A stretch of DNA of 64,000 bases from Candidatus Cloacimonas sp. (GTDB taxonomy: Bacteria; Cloacimonadota; Cloacimonadia; Cloacimonadales; Cloacimonadaceae): positions 286,591-350,590 of the forward strand of contig JALOCJ010000001.1 in the NCBI GenBank assembly GCA_023227825.1, in the 5' to 3' direction. A model generated the notes under the pieces. That model saw nothing but the letters and a program-made list of their open reading frames with translations. It had not been told where the DNA came from and searched no databases. Position numbers and translations under genes: made by a program. Numbering within the stretch: position 1 is the stretch's first letter; every line of letters begins with the position of its first letter. Of the stretch, positions 43,851 to 52,099 are shown piece after piece.

Positions 43851-44744
43851 TCATTTTTTCACTCTTTGTTTCAGATTAGTAACCAAGAATTTGACTAAAA
43901 ACTCCGGTTGATAGGAGAGTTTTGCCTGTCTTAAACCTTCCAAACCAAGGTCCTGTTCCCGGTTCAAATATTTATATCTCTTTTGCAGGTATTTTGCTGT
44001 TTCCCAGTTAACTAATTGAGCAGCGCCTTTTTTGTCAGGATCAAATTTTTCAAAATGTTCTGTTACCATATCCTGTGTCTGAGGAGAAAATATAGAAAAA
44101 GCAGCAATTTTATCGTGCAGACAAATAATTATTCCTTCTGCAGGTAAAAGGTTCCACATTGCCAAAGCGTTTTCAATTGCCTTAATTTCCGACATTAAAT
44201 AAATACCTTCCGCACTGCGTTCTCTTTTCCATTTATAAGTAAAACGCAACAGGACATCAAATTTATCGCTGGTTACAGGCAAAACCTGATAATCAGGATA
44301 AGCACGAATAAATTGTGAAATCAGGTTCTTCTTTTTGGCTAATCTTTTACCAGGGAGCTTAACCAACTTCTCAATTTGGTAAATATAATCTGCCCAAGCC
44401 CTCTCTTCCCGCACTGCAAAATAGTTATCCATTTCGGGATGTTGAGCATAATATTCTTCAGGAATTATATTTAATTCCGCTTCGGGATATTCCTGCTTAA
44501 AAAGCATTACCAGATCAGCCAAATCCCGCACCGTATAATTATCCCCTAAAGGGAAACAAACATTCTGATATTGGGGATTGAAAATTACCAGGTTATCCTG
44601 CCACAAAAGATATTGATTCCGATAGATCTTTCCCCAGGCAAGTAGATTGGTTAAATTAAAGTCACAATTTCTTCTCGGATAACGGGTTAAAAATTCCTTT
44701 AGAAGAGGTATATGCTCTTCCGTGATTAATTGCAATCCTCTCAT
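43851..44744 (-). CDS. DUF2156 (LPG-synthase C-terminal-like) protein
   Basis: A 297-aa protein with two GNAT-like halves. Signs are LLKEFLTRYPRRNCDFNLTNLLAWG at the start, DYIYQIEKLVKLPGKRLAKKKNLISQF in the middle, and the end YKYLNREQDLGLEGLRQAKLSYQPEFLVKFL, which matches the DUF2156 family. Related domains transfer aminoacyl groups from tRNA to lipids or peptides. No substrate can be assigned. The GNAT gene upstream ends 3 nt before it, so the two are co-transcribed. Confidence 0.8.
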   Translation of the reverse strand: MRGLQLITEEHIPLLKEFLTRYPRRNCDFNLTNLLAWGKIYRNQYLLWQDNLVIFNPQYQNVCFPLGDNYTVRDLADLVMLFKQEYPEAELNIIPEEYYAQHPEMDNYFAVREERAWADYIYQIEKLVKLPGKRLAKKKNLISQFIRAYPDYQVLPVTSDKFDVLLRFTYKWKRERSAEGIYLMSEIKAIENALAMWNLLPAEGIIICLHDKIAAFSIFSPQTQDMVTEHFEKFDPDKKGAAQLVNWETAKYLQKRYKYLNREQDLGLEGLRQAKLSYQPEFLVKFLVTNLKQRVKK

Positions 44745-44747
44745 CTC

Positions 44748-45164
44748 TTATTCGCTTAACAAAAATGGAGTGTAGGAAGTCATAACTTTAAAGCCCAAAC
44801 CCGCATAAAAATTCTCATAACCTGGTTCGCTGATAAGTCCTATCCACTTTAGATTTTGTTCTTTTAAAAAATTGACCAGTGTGCGCATAATACCCTTGCC
44901 TATACCCTGACCACGAAAGTCCTTTTGCACGGTTACATCCTGAATATAGGCATCACTTATTCCATCACTGATGGCTCGTCCCATACCTACAATTTTATGA
45001 TCTACCGTAGCAATAACGAAACAAAAGGAATTGGCAACAATTTTAGCAATAATATTTAAGTCCTCATCCTTGTCTCCTGATTGCCACCAACCAGCTTGAA
45101 GATAGAGTCCTAAAATGGCTTTTGTATCCGTTTCCTTCACAATTTTATAATCTGCCTGTAACAT
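44748..45164 (-). CDS. GNAT-family N-acetyltransferase (small)
   Basis: A 138-aa protein from the ATG at 45164; a TTG one codon earlier is also open. It is a single GNAT domain: IVKETDTKAILGLYLQAGWW, FVIATVDHKIVGMGRAISDG, AYIQDVTVQKDFRGQGIGKGIM (the acetyl-CoA loop RGQGIGKG), and a C-terminal NFYAGLGFKVM. The substrate is unknown. Co-directional with the DUF2156 gene. Confidence 0.88.
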   Translation of the reverse strand: MLQADYKIVKETDTKAILGLYLQAGWWQSGDKDEDLNIIAKIVANSFCFVIATVDHKIVGMGRAISDGISDAYIQDVTVQKDFRGQGIGKGIMRTLVNFLKEQNLKWIGLISEPGYENFYAGLGFKVMTSYTPFLLSE

Positions 45165-45482
45165 CAATATTTACATCCTGTTAGAAGTTAGAGTTTATAT
45201 TCTGTAAAATTAAACTAGAGATGAATGAACTGATTTTTGTCAAGCACCGTTTTGAAGCTCTCACAGATTTCATAACTCTCATAAATTTAATTAATCACAC
45301 AGATTTCATAGATCACACAGATAAAAGATTAGAACATGGATTTTTATAGATAAACATAAATTCTTCTTTATAATTCTCAATACTACATTCCTCTCTTTTT
45401 CTTTTTCTCTCTTTGTTCAAAAATCCTCTTTTTCTCTTTTTCTCTTTCTCTCTTTGTTCAAAATCCTCTTTGTTTCTAAGAA
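45165..45482. other. Repetitive low-complexity intergenic segment
   Basis: It contains degenerate CACAGAT-TTCATA words (45255-45330) and two copies, 41 bp apart, of a CTCTCTTTGTTCAAAA pyrimidine-rich phrase (45405-45470). No coding frame was found. Confidence 0.5.
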
Positions 45483-45601
45483 TAAAAAACCCCTTCCTTG
45501 GGAAGGGGCTCAGGTCTTTGACTTAGGAGGTCGCACATTTGTGACTTTTGGGGGAAAAGTCACTAACCGGTAAGGGGGTACCGGTTTTTGAGATTCGTTA
45601 T
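45483..45601 (-). ncRNA. Candidate sigma-54-dependent small RNA with C-rich hairpin loops
   Basis: Predicted start near 45600 and end at the T-run 45489-45484, about 115 nt. On the minus strand it has an 8-bp stem AACCGGTA/TACCGGTT with loop CCCCCT (45586-45565). One nucleotide later comes a perfect 9-bp stem GTGACTTTT/AAAAGTCAC with loop CCCCC (45563-45541). An unpaired linker holding ACCTCCT follows (about 45531-45525), then a terminator stem CCCCTTCC/GGAAGGGG with six T. The C-rich loops and ACCTCCT could pair with ribosome-binding sites. No protein frame fits. The call rests on promoter, structure and terminator lining up. Confidence 0.55.
45484..45508 (-). terminator. Intrinsic terminator of the candidate small RNA
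   Basis: On the minus strand CCCCTTCC (45508-45501), loop CAA, GGAAGGGG (45497-45490), then six T (45489-45484). The stem is 8 bp, perfect and GC-rich. Confidence 0.85.
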
Positions 45602-45610
45602 TTTTAAGAG

Positions 45611-45626
45611 AGCAATAGCTGTGCCA
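45611..45626 (-). promoter_or_regulatory. Sigma-54 (RpoN) promoter, -24/-12 elements
   Basis: On the minus strand TGGCACAGCTATTGCT matches the sigma-54 consensus TGGCAC-N5-TTGCW in every fixed position, with the right spacing between GG and GC. The expected transcription start is near 45600, immediately before the hairpin series. Confidence 0.65.
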
Positions 45627-45698
45627 AACTTTTATGCCCTTGTAACAGAATGTAATATATACAGATACGGCATTGGGAGCTTTTTGGACTGCGGCAAT

Positions 45699-45739
45699 TT
45701 GTGGAAATATTTACTCAATGTGTTGATACATTTCCGCAA
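45699..45739. promoter_or_regulatory. Inverted repeat upstream of the sigma-54 promoter, possible activator site
   Basis: TTGTGGAAAT at 45699-45708 and ATTTCCGCAA at 45730-45739 are inverted copies with one mismatch, their centres about 31 bp (three turns) apart. They lie about 100-140 bp upstream of the predicted start, the usual place for a sigma-54 enhancer-binding protein. Confidence 0.45.
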
Positions 45740-45994
45740 TCGTAGTTTTTTCTTTCCCGGATTGCAATGATTACCTAACTGGTTTCAACCTAAAAAACTC
45801 CGAAACCACTGAGTACACCGAAAAACTCTTAACTCGGTATAAATCCGTAAAATCCGTATAATCTGTGAGAGAATATTTTTTACGCAGGATTGGCGTCCTC
45901 CGACTACACCTTTGTCATCATTATTAGATTCTCTTTTTAATCTGCGGCATCTGCGAAATCTGCGTGAAACCCTTATCTGTAATGGATAGAGAAG
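45740..45994. other. Intergenic segment with degenerate short repeats
   Basis: It carries ATCCGTA/ATCTGTG words (45838-45870), a TGTAGTCGGAGGA hairpin word on the minus strand (45907-45882), and ATCTGCGGC-ATCTGCGAA-ATCTGCGTG near 45938-45966. No coding frame was found. Confidence 0.5.
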
Positions 45995-47398
45995 TTATTT
46001 CAGCAAAATCATTTTCCGCACTGAAGAAAAACAAGCCGAGGTCATTTTATAGAAATAGATACCAGCTGCCATTGGCTGACCCTCATCGTTTTTACCATCC
46101 CAGACGAAAGAATGTTCGCCAGGGGATAGCTTTTGATCGTTAATCAAGGTACAAATGAGTTGACCCTTAATGTTATAGATGTCAACAGTAGTTGGGCTGT
46201 TGTCAATCTGACTAAATTTGATAGTACACCTACCCTGGCAAGGATTAGGATAACAGAAGAGTTCAGGTTCGGGGATTGTCGGGGTAGTTGGATCATCATT
46301 AGCTACGGTGGTGGAGAGCTCGGTTAACCAGAAGGTTCGAGGACCACCATATGTTTGGTGGCAACAGGATATACTATAGATCTTAGTTGAATCTATAGCG
46401 ACCGCCCGTGGGCGACAGAATGGCATGGTGCTTTGGTTAATACGCCACACTAGATTGCCTTGATGGTAGGCCATAATTGCTCCGTTATAACCATCTTCGC
46501 CATTGGGATCGTCACCTAGCCTAATAGATATGGGCAATATCAATTGGTGGTTGTCATCAACCGCTATGCTGGGGCCGGCAAATCCGGTGCTGTCAGGGCC
46601 AGCTATATCGGCGATTGATTCTACTAAATAATTAGTGCCTTGATCGACGACCTCATAAATAAGACCATTGTTCCAGGGCTCTATTTGCCGGGTGGTAAAG
46701 TAAATATTATTACCATCGGCTAAACCGTGAATGTTAGAAAGGTCATCAACCTGTAAGAACCAGAGAGTTTCCGCCACACCATTGATAATTTTTACCTTGG
46801 TCAATTTTATCCCAGTGTTCCACTCTATACCCATTGGCATATCATCAAATAAATAGAAGGTGAAATCAGCTGCTGCATAAGCATTATGATAGCCGCAACC
46901 GGAGTCTCCGCCAGTTATAATTGGCCAGTGGTTAATTATTTGACCGCTAGTATAGTCAAGTAACACTAAATGGCTGGAGATGCTGTAGCAAGTCAAAAAT
47001 TCCGCTGAACTGGCTGACAGTGAGAAATTACCATAGTTTGATAGGTCACGTACCCATAAAGTATCTCTTTGGGCAGATAATTTAACTATTAGCCCGCCGT
47101 CGGCGTAGCAGAGATTATTATCTGGTGTTTTGACTAGCTCATCTAACGTGTTATAAGACGAGTTCATATTTACTGACCATTCTGTCTGTTTGGTTATTAG
47201 ATTAACTTTAGCCACCTGGTCAGGCTGACCGATCCTAAGATAGGCTGCATTGTTTATGATAATAAAATCATAGATATCAGAACCAACTATTGACAGTTGG
47301 TCTACACTGACTATTTGTGGCGCTCCATTTTGGGCCGCCAGGGAGACGATAATGGTTATCCATAGGATAACCAAGAGATAATTGCGGGTCCTCATCAT
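45995..47398 (-). CDS. Secreted beta-propeller-like protein with C-terminal sorting domain
   Basis: A 467-aa protein with a signal peptide (about residues 1-22, LLVILWITIIVSLAAQ), a beta-rich middle (about 25-370) with repeated blade-like segments (SIVGSDIYDFIIINNAAYL, TPDNNLCYADGGLIVKLS), and a FlgD-like sorting domain from about 383 (CYPNPCQGRCTIKFS ... RKMILLK). The sorting start reads CYPNPCQG instead of NYPNPFNP. Its base composition looks more GC-rich than its neighbours, so recent transfer is possible. AAGGAG lies 7 nt before the first ATG. Confidence 0.72.
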   Translation of the reverse strand: MMRTRNYLLVILWITIIVSLAAQNGAPQIVSVDQLSIVGSDIYDFIIINNAAYLRIGQPDQVAKVNLITKQTEWSVNMNSSYNTLDELVKTPDNNLCYADGGLIVKLSAQRDTLWVRDLSNYGNFSLSASSAEFLTCYSISSHLVLLDYTSGQIINHWPIITGGDSGCGYHNAYAAADFTFYLFDDMPMGIEWNTGIKLTKVKIINGVAETLWFLQVDDLSNIHGLADGNNIYFTTRQIEPWNNGLIYEVVDQGTNYLVESIADIAGPDSTGFAGPSIAVDDNHQLILPISIRLGDDPNGEDGYNGAIMAYHQGNLVWRINQSTMPFCRPRAVAIDSTKIYSISCCHQTYGGPRTFWLTELSTTVANDDPTTPTIPEPELFCYPNPCQGRCTIKFSQIDNSPTTVDIYNIKGQLICTLINDQKLSPGEHSFVWDGKNDEGQPMAAGIYFYKMTSACFSSVRKMILLK

Positions 47399-47703
47399 AG
47401 GACATCTCCTTTATTTTAGAGTTTAGACCAAAATTTTGGTGTCCATTCCAACTCAGTATTTCTCATATTCATTTAGGGTATCTAATAAACCTCGTTCCGC
47501 ACAATCTAAGTAAACAAAACCAAACAACTACAATATAATCATCTTGTTATTCTCAGTCAAGTTCTTTTTTATATTTAACTGCCTGGTAAAGGTAAAAAAT
47601 ATCCTATTGCTGTATGAATCTCGTTACAAAAAGACAATGAATCGGTTTAGAGTAAAAACAAAACAATGCCTGTTATGTAATTCCATTTAAAGGCAATAGA
47701 ACA
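47399..47703. other. Intergenic stretch without a gene
   Basis: About 300 bp between the tricorn gene's terminator and the 467-aa secreted protein gene. No coding frame or recognised structure was seen apart from general AT-rich sequence. Confidence 0.4.
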
Positions 47704-47736
47704 AACGGCTGCAGTAAAGAGCTACAGCCGTTTTTT
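47704..47736. terminator. Terminator hairpin after the tricorn protease gene
   Basis: AACGGCTG-CAGTAAAGAGCTA-CAGCCGTT followed by T on the plus strand, with TTTG on the minus strand. It sits 17 nt past the tricorn stop codon (minus strand); a longer pairing CTGCAG/CTACAG is nearly complete. Confidence 0.7.
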
Positions 47737-47752
47737 ATAGTTAGTTGTATAT

Positions 47753-50700
47753 TCAGGGTAATGTTTTACGCGGGATTTTGCCAAAATTGGGTTTCAGCGG
47801 AGGGTTTTTCTTTATTTCTGCCAGGCAGGTTTTGATGGCAACATCCAGTTGTGGGTCTTTACCTTGAACATAATCCTGGGGCATAATATCCACTTCAATA
47901 TCGGGATCGGTTCCGTAATTTTCTACACCCCAACCGACATCTTTGAACCAAAAACTGAATTCCGGTTGAGTTGTAATTGTTCCATCCACCAGCCAATGCC
48001 GGGGCCAAATTCCGATTACTCCTCCCCAGGTTCTTTTACCAATCAGTTTTCCTAATCCTAATAGTTTAAAACTGTGGGAGAAAATATCGCCATCGCTACC
48101 GGCATGTTCATCCGTGATACAAACCATAGGACCCATTGGAGCATTATCCATATAAGGATTGTTATCCCACCAACGGGTTTTATCATAAGCAATTCTTTTG
48201 CGCGCCAATTTTTGCAGCAGTAATCCAGAAACGCTGCCTCCTCCATTATTACGGACATCAATAACCAGTCCTTCATAATCCACTTCTGCCAGGAAATAGC
48301 GATGGAATTCAATCAGACCATCTTTTTGCATATTCGGAAGATGCAGATAGCCAAGTTTGCCTTTAGAAGCATTGTGGACATACTCACGATTACCTTCTAC
48401 CCAATCACGATAACGAGCTTTGGATTCATCTTTCATTGTGGGGACGGTTACCACTTTTTCTTCTTTGCCGTTGGGACTGGTAACAGATAGTTGAACTTGT
48501 TGTCCCGCTAAATTCAGAGTTAACCTTTCCGGAGGGGTAGTTTTATTTACGGGAATTCCATTTACGGCTTTTATTATCCAGCCCTCGGAAACATTCATAC
48601 CCGGGTTCATAAAAGGTGAACGATTTTCGCTTAGCCAATGGTCTCCTTTTAAGATACGGACAATTTCATAGCCCTTTTTGCGAGCATTATAGCGATAATC
48701 AATTCCCAGTTTGCCGATTTTATAATTGGGGCTTTGACGATAGTCCCCTCCAAATTCGTAACAGTGGCTGGTTCCCAATTCGCCTTGCATTTCCCACATC
48801 AAATCGGAAAAATCACTTCTGCAGGCACAACGCTCAACTAAAGGATAATAGCGGTCAAAAACCTTTTGCCAGTCAATTCCTGCCATATCTTCCACCCAAT
48901 AGTGTTGTGTCTGTAAACGCCAGGCCTCTTTGAACATTTGTTGCCATTCATAAAGAGGCACAATTTCCACAGAAAAACGGTTCAAATCAATATAGCCACT
49001 CTTTTTCCCGGGAGCTATTTCGGTAGGCAATTCTGCCTTGGGTTCAAGTTTGGCAGAAATAACACGGAGTTTATCCTTTTGGCGAATTAAAATAGCAGAA
49101 CCATCCTGGCAGATATGATAATCTATAATATCTTTGGCATAAGTCCAACTCTCCAGTTTGTTCAGATCATAACACATCAAATCAAACTTGTTTTCTTCTT
49201 CCATGCTGTTTTCCAGAGGCATATTTACATAAAACAAGCGATCTTTGATTGCACTCAAACCACCATAAATTCCGAACTGGACAGGAAATTCTATTACCCG
49301 GTCACAGATACCGTCAAAATCAATTTCTACGGGTTTAATTTCTGCTTGTTCTTTTTTCTCCTCAGCTTTTTCATCTTTCTTTGGGGTTTCGGGTTTTGTT
49401 TCAAAGGGCTTCGGTTCCTGAATAAAAGGAGAACGCATATCTTTTTTCAGTGGAATCAAATAGGGCTTATAGGAATTGGGATAGATGAAATCAAACTGAA
49501 TACTATCTCGTAAAGGGTTCAAATTACGCACTGACACAAAATAGAGATACTTCCCTTCCGGATCAAATACAGGATTAGTATCATATAATACCGGTTTACT
49601 TACAATATGCAATTGGTTTTCTTTACTATCCCAGATAATAATATGCCGGGTGCTTCGGTCACGGTTTATGCTATAAGTTAGCCAGCGTCCATCAGGAGAC
49701 CACGAAAATCCATCTATTAAACCAAATTTGTTACAGTCTATGGTTTTGAATATTTTGCTATCCAAATCTAAAACTATCAGCTCGCTACGGTGATTTTCAA
49801 TAGCTACCAGCGAACCCTTAGGAGCCGGAACAAAAGATGTAACTCTGCCCAAATCGGGATTATCAATAATCACCACTTCTTCGGAGACCTTTTCAAAATC
49901 CTTGCGTAAAGGGTGAATTTCAAAACGCTCATAGCCAGGTTCATCAGAAAGCAAAAGTAAATGTTTTCCATCCGGCAAAATTTGGGGCAACCGATAACGC
50001 ACTCCTTGATGCAAACCATATTGTTGCACACTGCCTTCCCAATTTCCACTAACTAATGCCTTTCCGCGTAAATCTAAAGAAAGGGAACCACCATCAGGTG
50101 AAAGAAATACATTTTCCAGATTTTTGGGAGGACTAACAAATTTGCGTTGCCTTTGAACCATCGGACTGCTATAGGCAAAAGACAATTTCCGGGGCTTGTT
50201 TTCTTTAATCTCCATCAGCCAAAGTTCTGCTCCCGCGTGCCAGATAATACTTTTTCCGTCAGAATAAGCACCACGGGCATAATAATCTTTGTGATTGCTA
50301 TGTTTTTGCAGGTCTCTACCCTCCGGTGTGCAAGAATAAATATTGCCAATCCCTTCGTGGTCACAGATAAAATAAATTCGGTTGCCAATCCACATCGGGC
50401 AGGCAAAATTCCCTTTTAAATCAATCAACTTTTTGAATTTGCCATCGCCATTTTTATCAATCAAAATATAACCGGCAGTTCCACCCCGATATCTTTTCCA
50501 GCTTGAAGGATTAACTGTATTTCTACCTAAAACAACTCCCTTTTCACCAAAAGAAATATCTCTTGCTCTGCCGTAAGGTAATTCCACCGGAGCTCCGCCT
50601 TCACTGTCAATTTCGTAAAGTTTATAAAAACCTTGAAAAATTGAACTGTGAGAAGAAGCGAAAATAACTTTGCTGCCTTTCCAGCCAAGCGTATAAAGAT

Positions 50701-50956
50701 AAGCTCCCAAATAAGTTAAGCGTTTTGCTTCGCCACCTTCAGAAGACATTATATAAATTTCAGAAGTTCCTTCTTCTGTACTGGTAAAAGCAATTTGCTT
50801 ACCATCAGGAGAAAATTGGGGATAGCGAATCATACCCAAATTGGCAGTTAGACGCCTGGCAACTTTATCTTTTAAGTTAAAAGTCCAGAGGTCATCTTCA
50901 GCGATAAAGACCACTTGATCTTTATATATGGCAGGTTGACGATAATACGCATTCAT
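47753..50956 (-). CDS. Tricorn-type S41 protease
   Basis: A 1067-aa protein without a clear signal peptide. Order: a seven-bladed WD40-like propeller (about 40-300), a second propeller (about 300-520), a charged linker rich in Lys/Glu/Pro (about 515-545), a core helical domain, a PDZ domain (about 755-840), and the S41 catalytic domain. Catalytic residues are visible as the Ser-His of LGTSHCYEFGG, the nucleophile Ser in EHAGSDGDIF and the Glu in GVENYGTDPDIEV. Tricorn degrades peptides released by larger proteases. An AAAGGAG site precedes the ATG. It fits a proteolytic, amino-acid-using lifestyle. Confidence 0.93.
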   Translation of the reverse strand: MNAYYRQPAIYKDQVVFIAEDDLWTFNLKDKVARRLTANLGMIRYPQFSPDGKQIAFTSTEEGTSEIYIMSSEGGEAKRLTYLGAYLYTLGWKGSKVIFASSHSSIFQGFYKLYEIDSEGGAPVELPYGRARDISFGEKGVVLGRNTVNPSSWKRYRGGTAGYILIDKNGDGKFKKLIDLKGNFACPMWIGNRIYFICDHEGIGNIYSCTPEGRDLQKHSNHKDYYARGAYSDGKSIIWHAGAELWLMEIKENKPRKLSFAYSSPMVQRQRKFVSPPKNLENVFLSPDGGSLSLDLRGKALVSGNWEGSVQQYGLHQGVRYRLPQILPDGKHLLLLSDEPGYERFEIHPLRKDFEKVSEEVVIIDNPDLGRVTSFVPAPKGSLVAIENHRSELIVLDLDSKIFKTIDCNKFGLIDGFSWSPDGRWLTYSINRDRSTRHIIIWDSKENQLHIVSKPVLYDTNPVFDPEGKYLYFVSVRNLNPLRDSIQFDFIYPNSYKPYLIPLKKDMRSPFIQEPKPFETKPETPKKDEKAEEKKEQAEIKPVEIDFDGICDRVIEFPVQFGIYGGLSAIKDRLFYVNMPLENSMEEENKFDLMCYDLNKLESWTYAKDIIDYHICQDGSAILIRQKDKLRVISAKLEPKAELPTEIAPGKKSGYIDLNRFSVEIVPLYEWQQMFKEAWRLQTQHYWVEDMAGIDWQKVFDRYYPLVERCACRSDFSDLMWEMQGELGTSHCYEFGGDYRQSPNYKIGKLGIDYRYNARKKGYEIVRILKGDHWLSENRSPFMNPGMNVSEGWIIKAVNGIPVNKTTPPERLTLNLAGQQVQLSVTSPNGKEEKVVTVPTMKDESKARYRDWVEGNREYVHNASKGKLGYLHLPNMQKDGLIEFHRYFLAEVDYEGLVIDVRNNGGGSVSGLLLQKLARKRIAYDKTRWWDNNPYMDNAPMGPMVCITDEHAGSDGDIFSHSFKLLGLGKLIGKRTWGGVIGIWPRHWLVDGTITTQPEFSFWFKDVGWGVENYGTDPDIEVDIMPQDYVQGKDPQLDVAIKTCLAEIKKNPPLKPNFGKIPRKTLP

Positions 50957-51122
50957 AAGGATGCTCCTTTTTCAGATTAAAATTTTGACTATAATAGCAA
51001 CAGTTTTGATACCGAACACAAGCGTCAAGAAGTTTATTGGATATTTAAAGGTCTATGTGTTCTGATGATATTCACAAAGAATAAAATATTTCTTGCTTGA
51101 CTTAACTTTCAGTGTATTTTGT

Positions 51123-51139
51123 TAAGTAACGAATAAAAA
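51123..51139 (+). promoter_or_regulatory. 17-nt leader motif shared with the C25 protease gene
   Basis: TAAGTAACGAATAAAAA, identical to 22157-22173 on the minus strand, at nearly the same distance before the start codon. A TTGACT box at about 51098-51103 with TGTTAA 17 bp later may be the promoter, placing this motif at the transcription start region. Confidence 0.5.
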
Positions 51140-51154
51140 ATAAGGAGGATACAA

Positions 51155-52099
51155 ATGAGTAAAACAATTTACTTTCTCTGTATCGGTGCTTTACTTCTAA
51201 GCGCCTGTGCTCAAAATCAAGCTCCTGCTAAAGTGGAAGTGGTAAATCTGATGCCAGCCGATAATCAAGTTACAGATGAACAGATTCATCTGAAAAAGAA
51301 AATAGCCATCGGACGGTTTACCAATGAAACAAGATTAGCAAACAGTTTTCTGAATGAAGGAAGCAATATAGGGAGCCGAATGAGCAAATCAGCCAACGAT
51401 ATTTTAGCCAGCAAACTGGCTATAACAAATCGCTTTATCCTGATTGAAAGACAGGATGAACTAGTTTTGGATGTAAATCAGCAAGTTGCCAATATTGATC
51501 AATATCAAATTCCTGCTGATTATATAATTTTGGGTTCAATAACAGAATTCGGAACCGGTAATACCGGTAATGTGGGTTTAATAGATCGCACAAAAAAACA
51601 AACAGCTTTCGCCAAAGTAAACTTGAGGATATTGGATACCCATACGGGAAGGGTAATTTACGGGGAAGAAGGTGCCGGTGAAGCTTCTACTTCCACTTCA
51701 ACCGTTTTAGGAATGGGTTCACAGGCAGGTTATGATACTTCTCTTGCTGATAAAGCAATTGATGCAGCCATCGGTAGTGTGATAGATAATATTGTAGCTA
51801 AGCTTTCTCAAGATAAATGGCGTTCTTATATCCTGCAACAGGAAAACAATCAGCTGATCATTTCAGGTGGCGAAAAACAGGGAATTAGAGTAGGTGATGT
51901 CTTTAGTGTTTATCTGCGTGGAAAAACAGTTATGAATCCACAAACAAACATCCCTATTGAACTTCCTGGTAATAAAATTGCCAGTATCAAAATAACCAAA
52001 CTTATACCCGGTGATGAAATTAGCGAGGTCTCTTATGCGGAAATTATTGAAGGGCTGGTCGTTGGAGAACTATCCTCACTGTATGTTGTTGAAAAATAA
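51155..52099 (+). CDS. CsgG-family lipoprotein
   Basis: A 314-aa protein with a lipoprotein signal (GALLLSACA, lipobox LSAC with Cys18), then the CsgG-like domain (about 45-230: IAIGRFTNETRL, DILASKLAITNRFILIERQDEL, ADYIILGSITEFG, KVNLRILDTHTGRVIYGEEGAGEAS), and a C-terminal flagellar-assembly-like domain (GGEKQGIRVGDVFSVYLRGK). CsgG forms an outer-membrane secretion pore for curli, but many CsgG-domain lipoproteins are not curli exporters. No curlin genes are here. It heads a three-lipoprotein operon with AAGGAGG before the ATG. Confidence 0.85.
   Translation: MSKTIYFLCIGALLLSACAQNQAPAKVEVVNLMPADNQVTDEQIHLKKKIAIGRFTNETRLANSFLNEGSNIGSRMSKSANDILASKLAITNRFILIERQDELVLDVNQQVANIDQYQIPADYIILGSITEFGTGNTGNVGLIDRTKKQTAFAKVNLRILDTHTGRVIYGEEGAGEASTSTSTVLGMGSQAGYDTSLADKAIDAAIGSVIDNIVAKLSQDKWRSYILQQENNQLIISGGEKQGIRVGDVFSVYLRGKTVMNPQTNIPIELPGNKIASIKITKLIPGDEISEVSYAEIIEGLVVGELSSLYVVEK

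Noticed and set aside
45588..45770. 60-codon plus-strand frame in the small-RNA region
   Set aside because: It runs antisense through the sigma-54 promoter, has no ribosome site and resembles no family I know.
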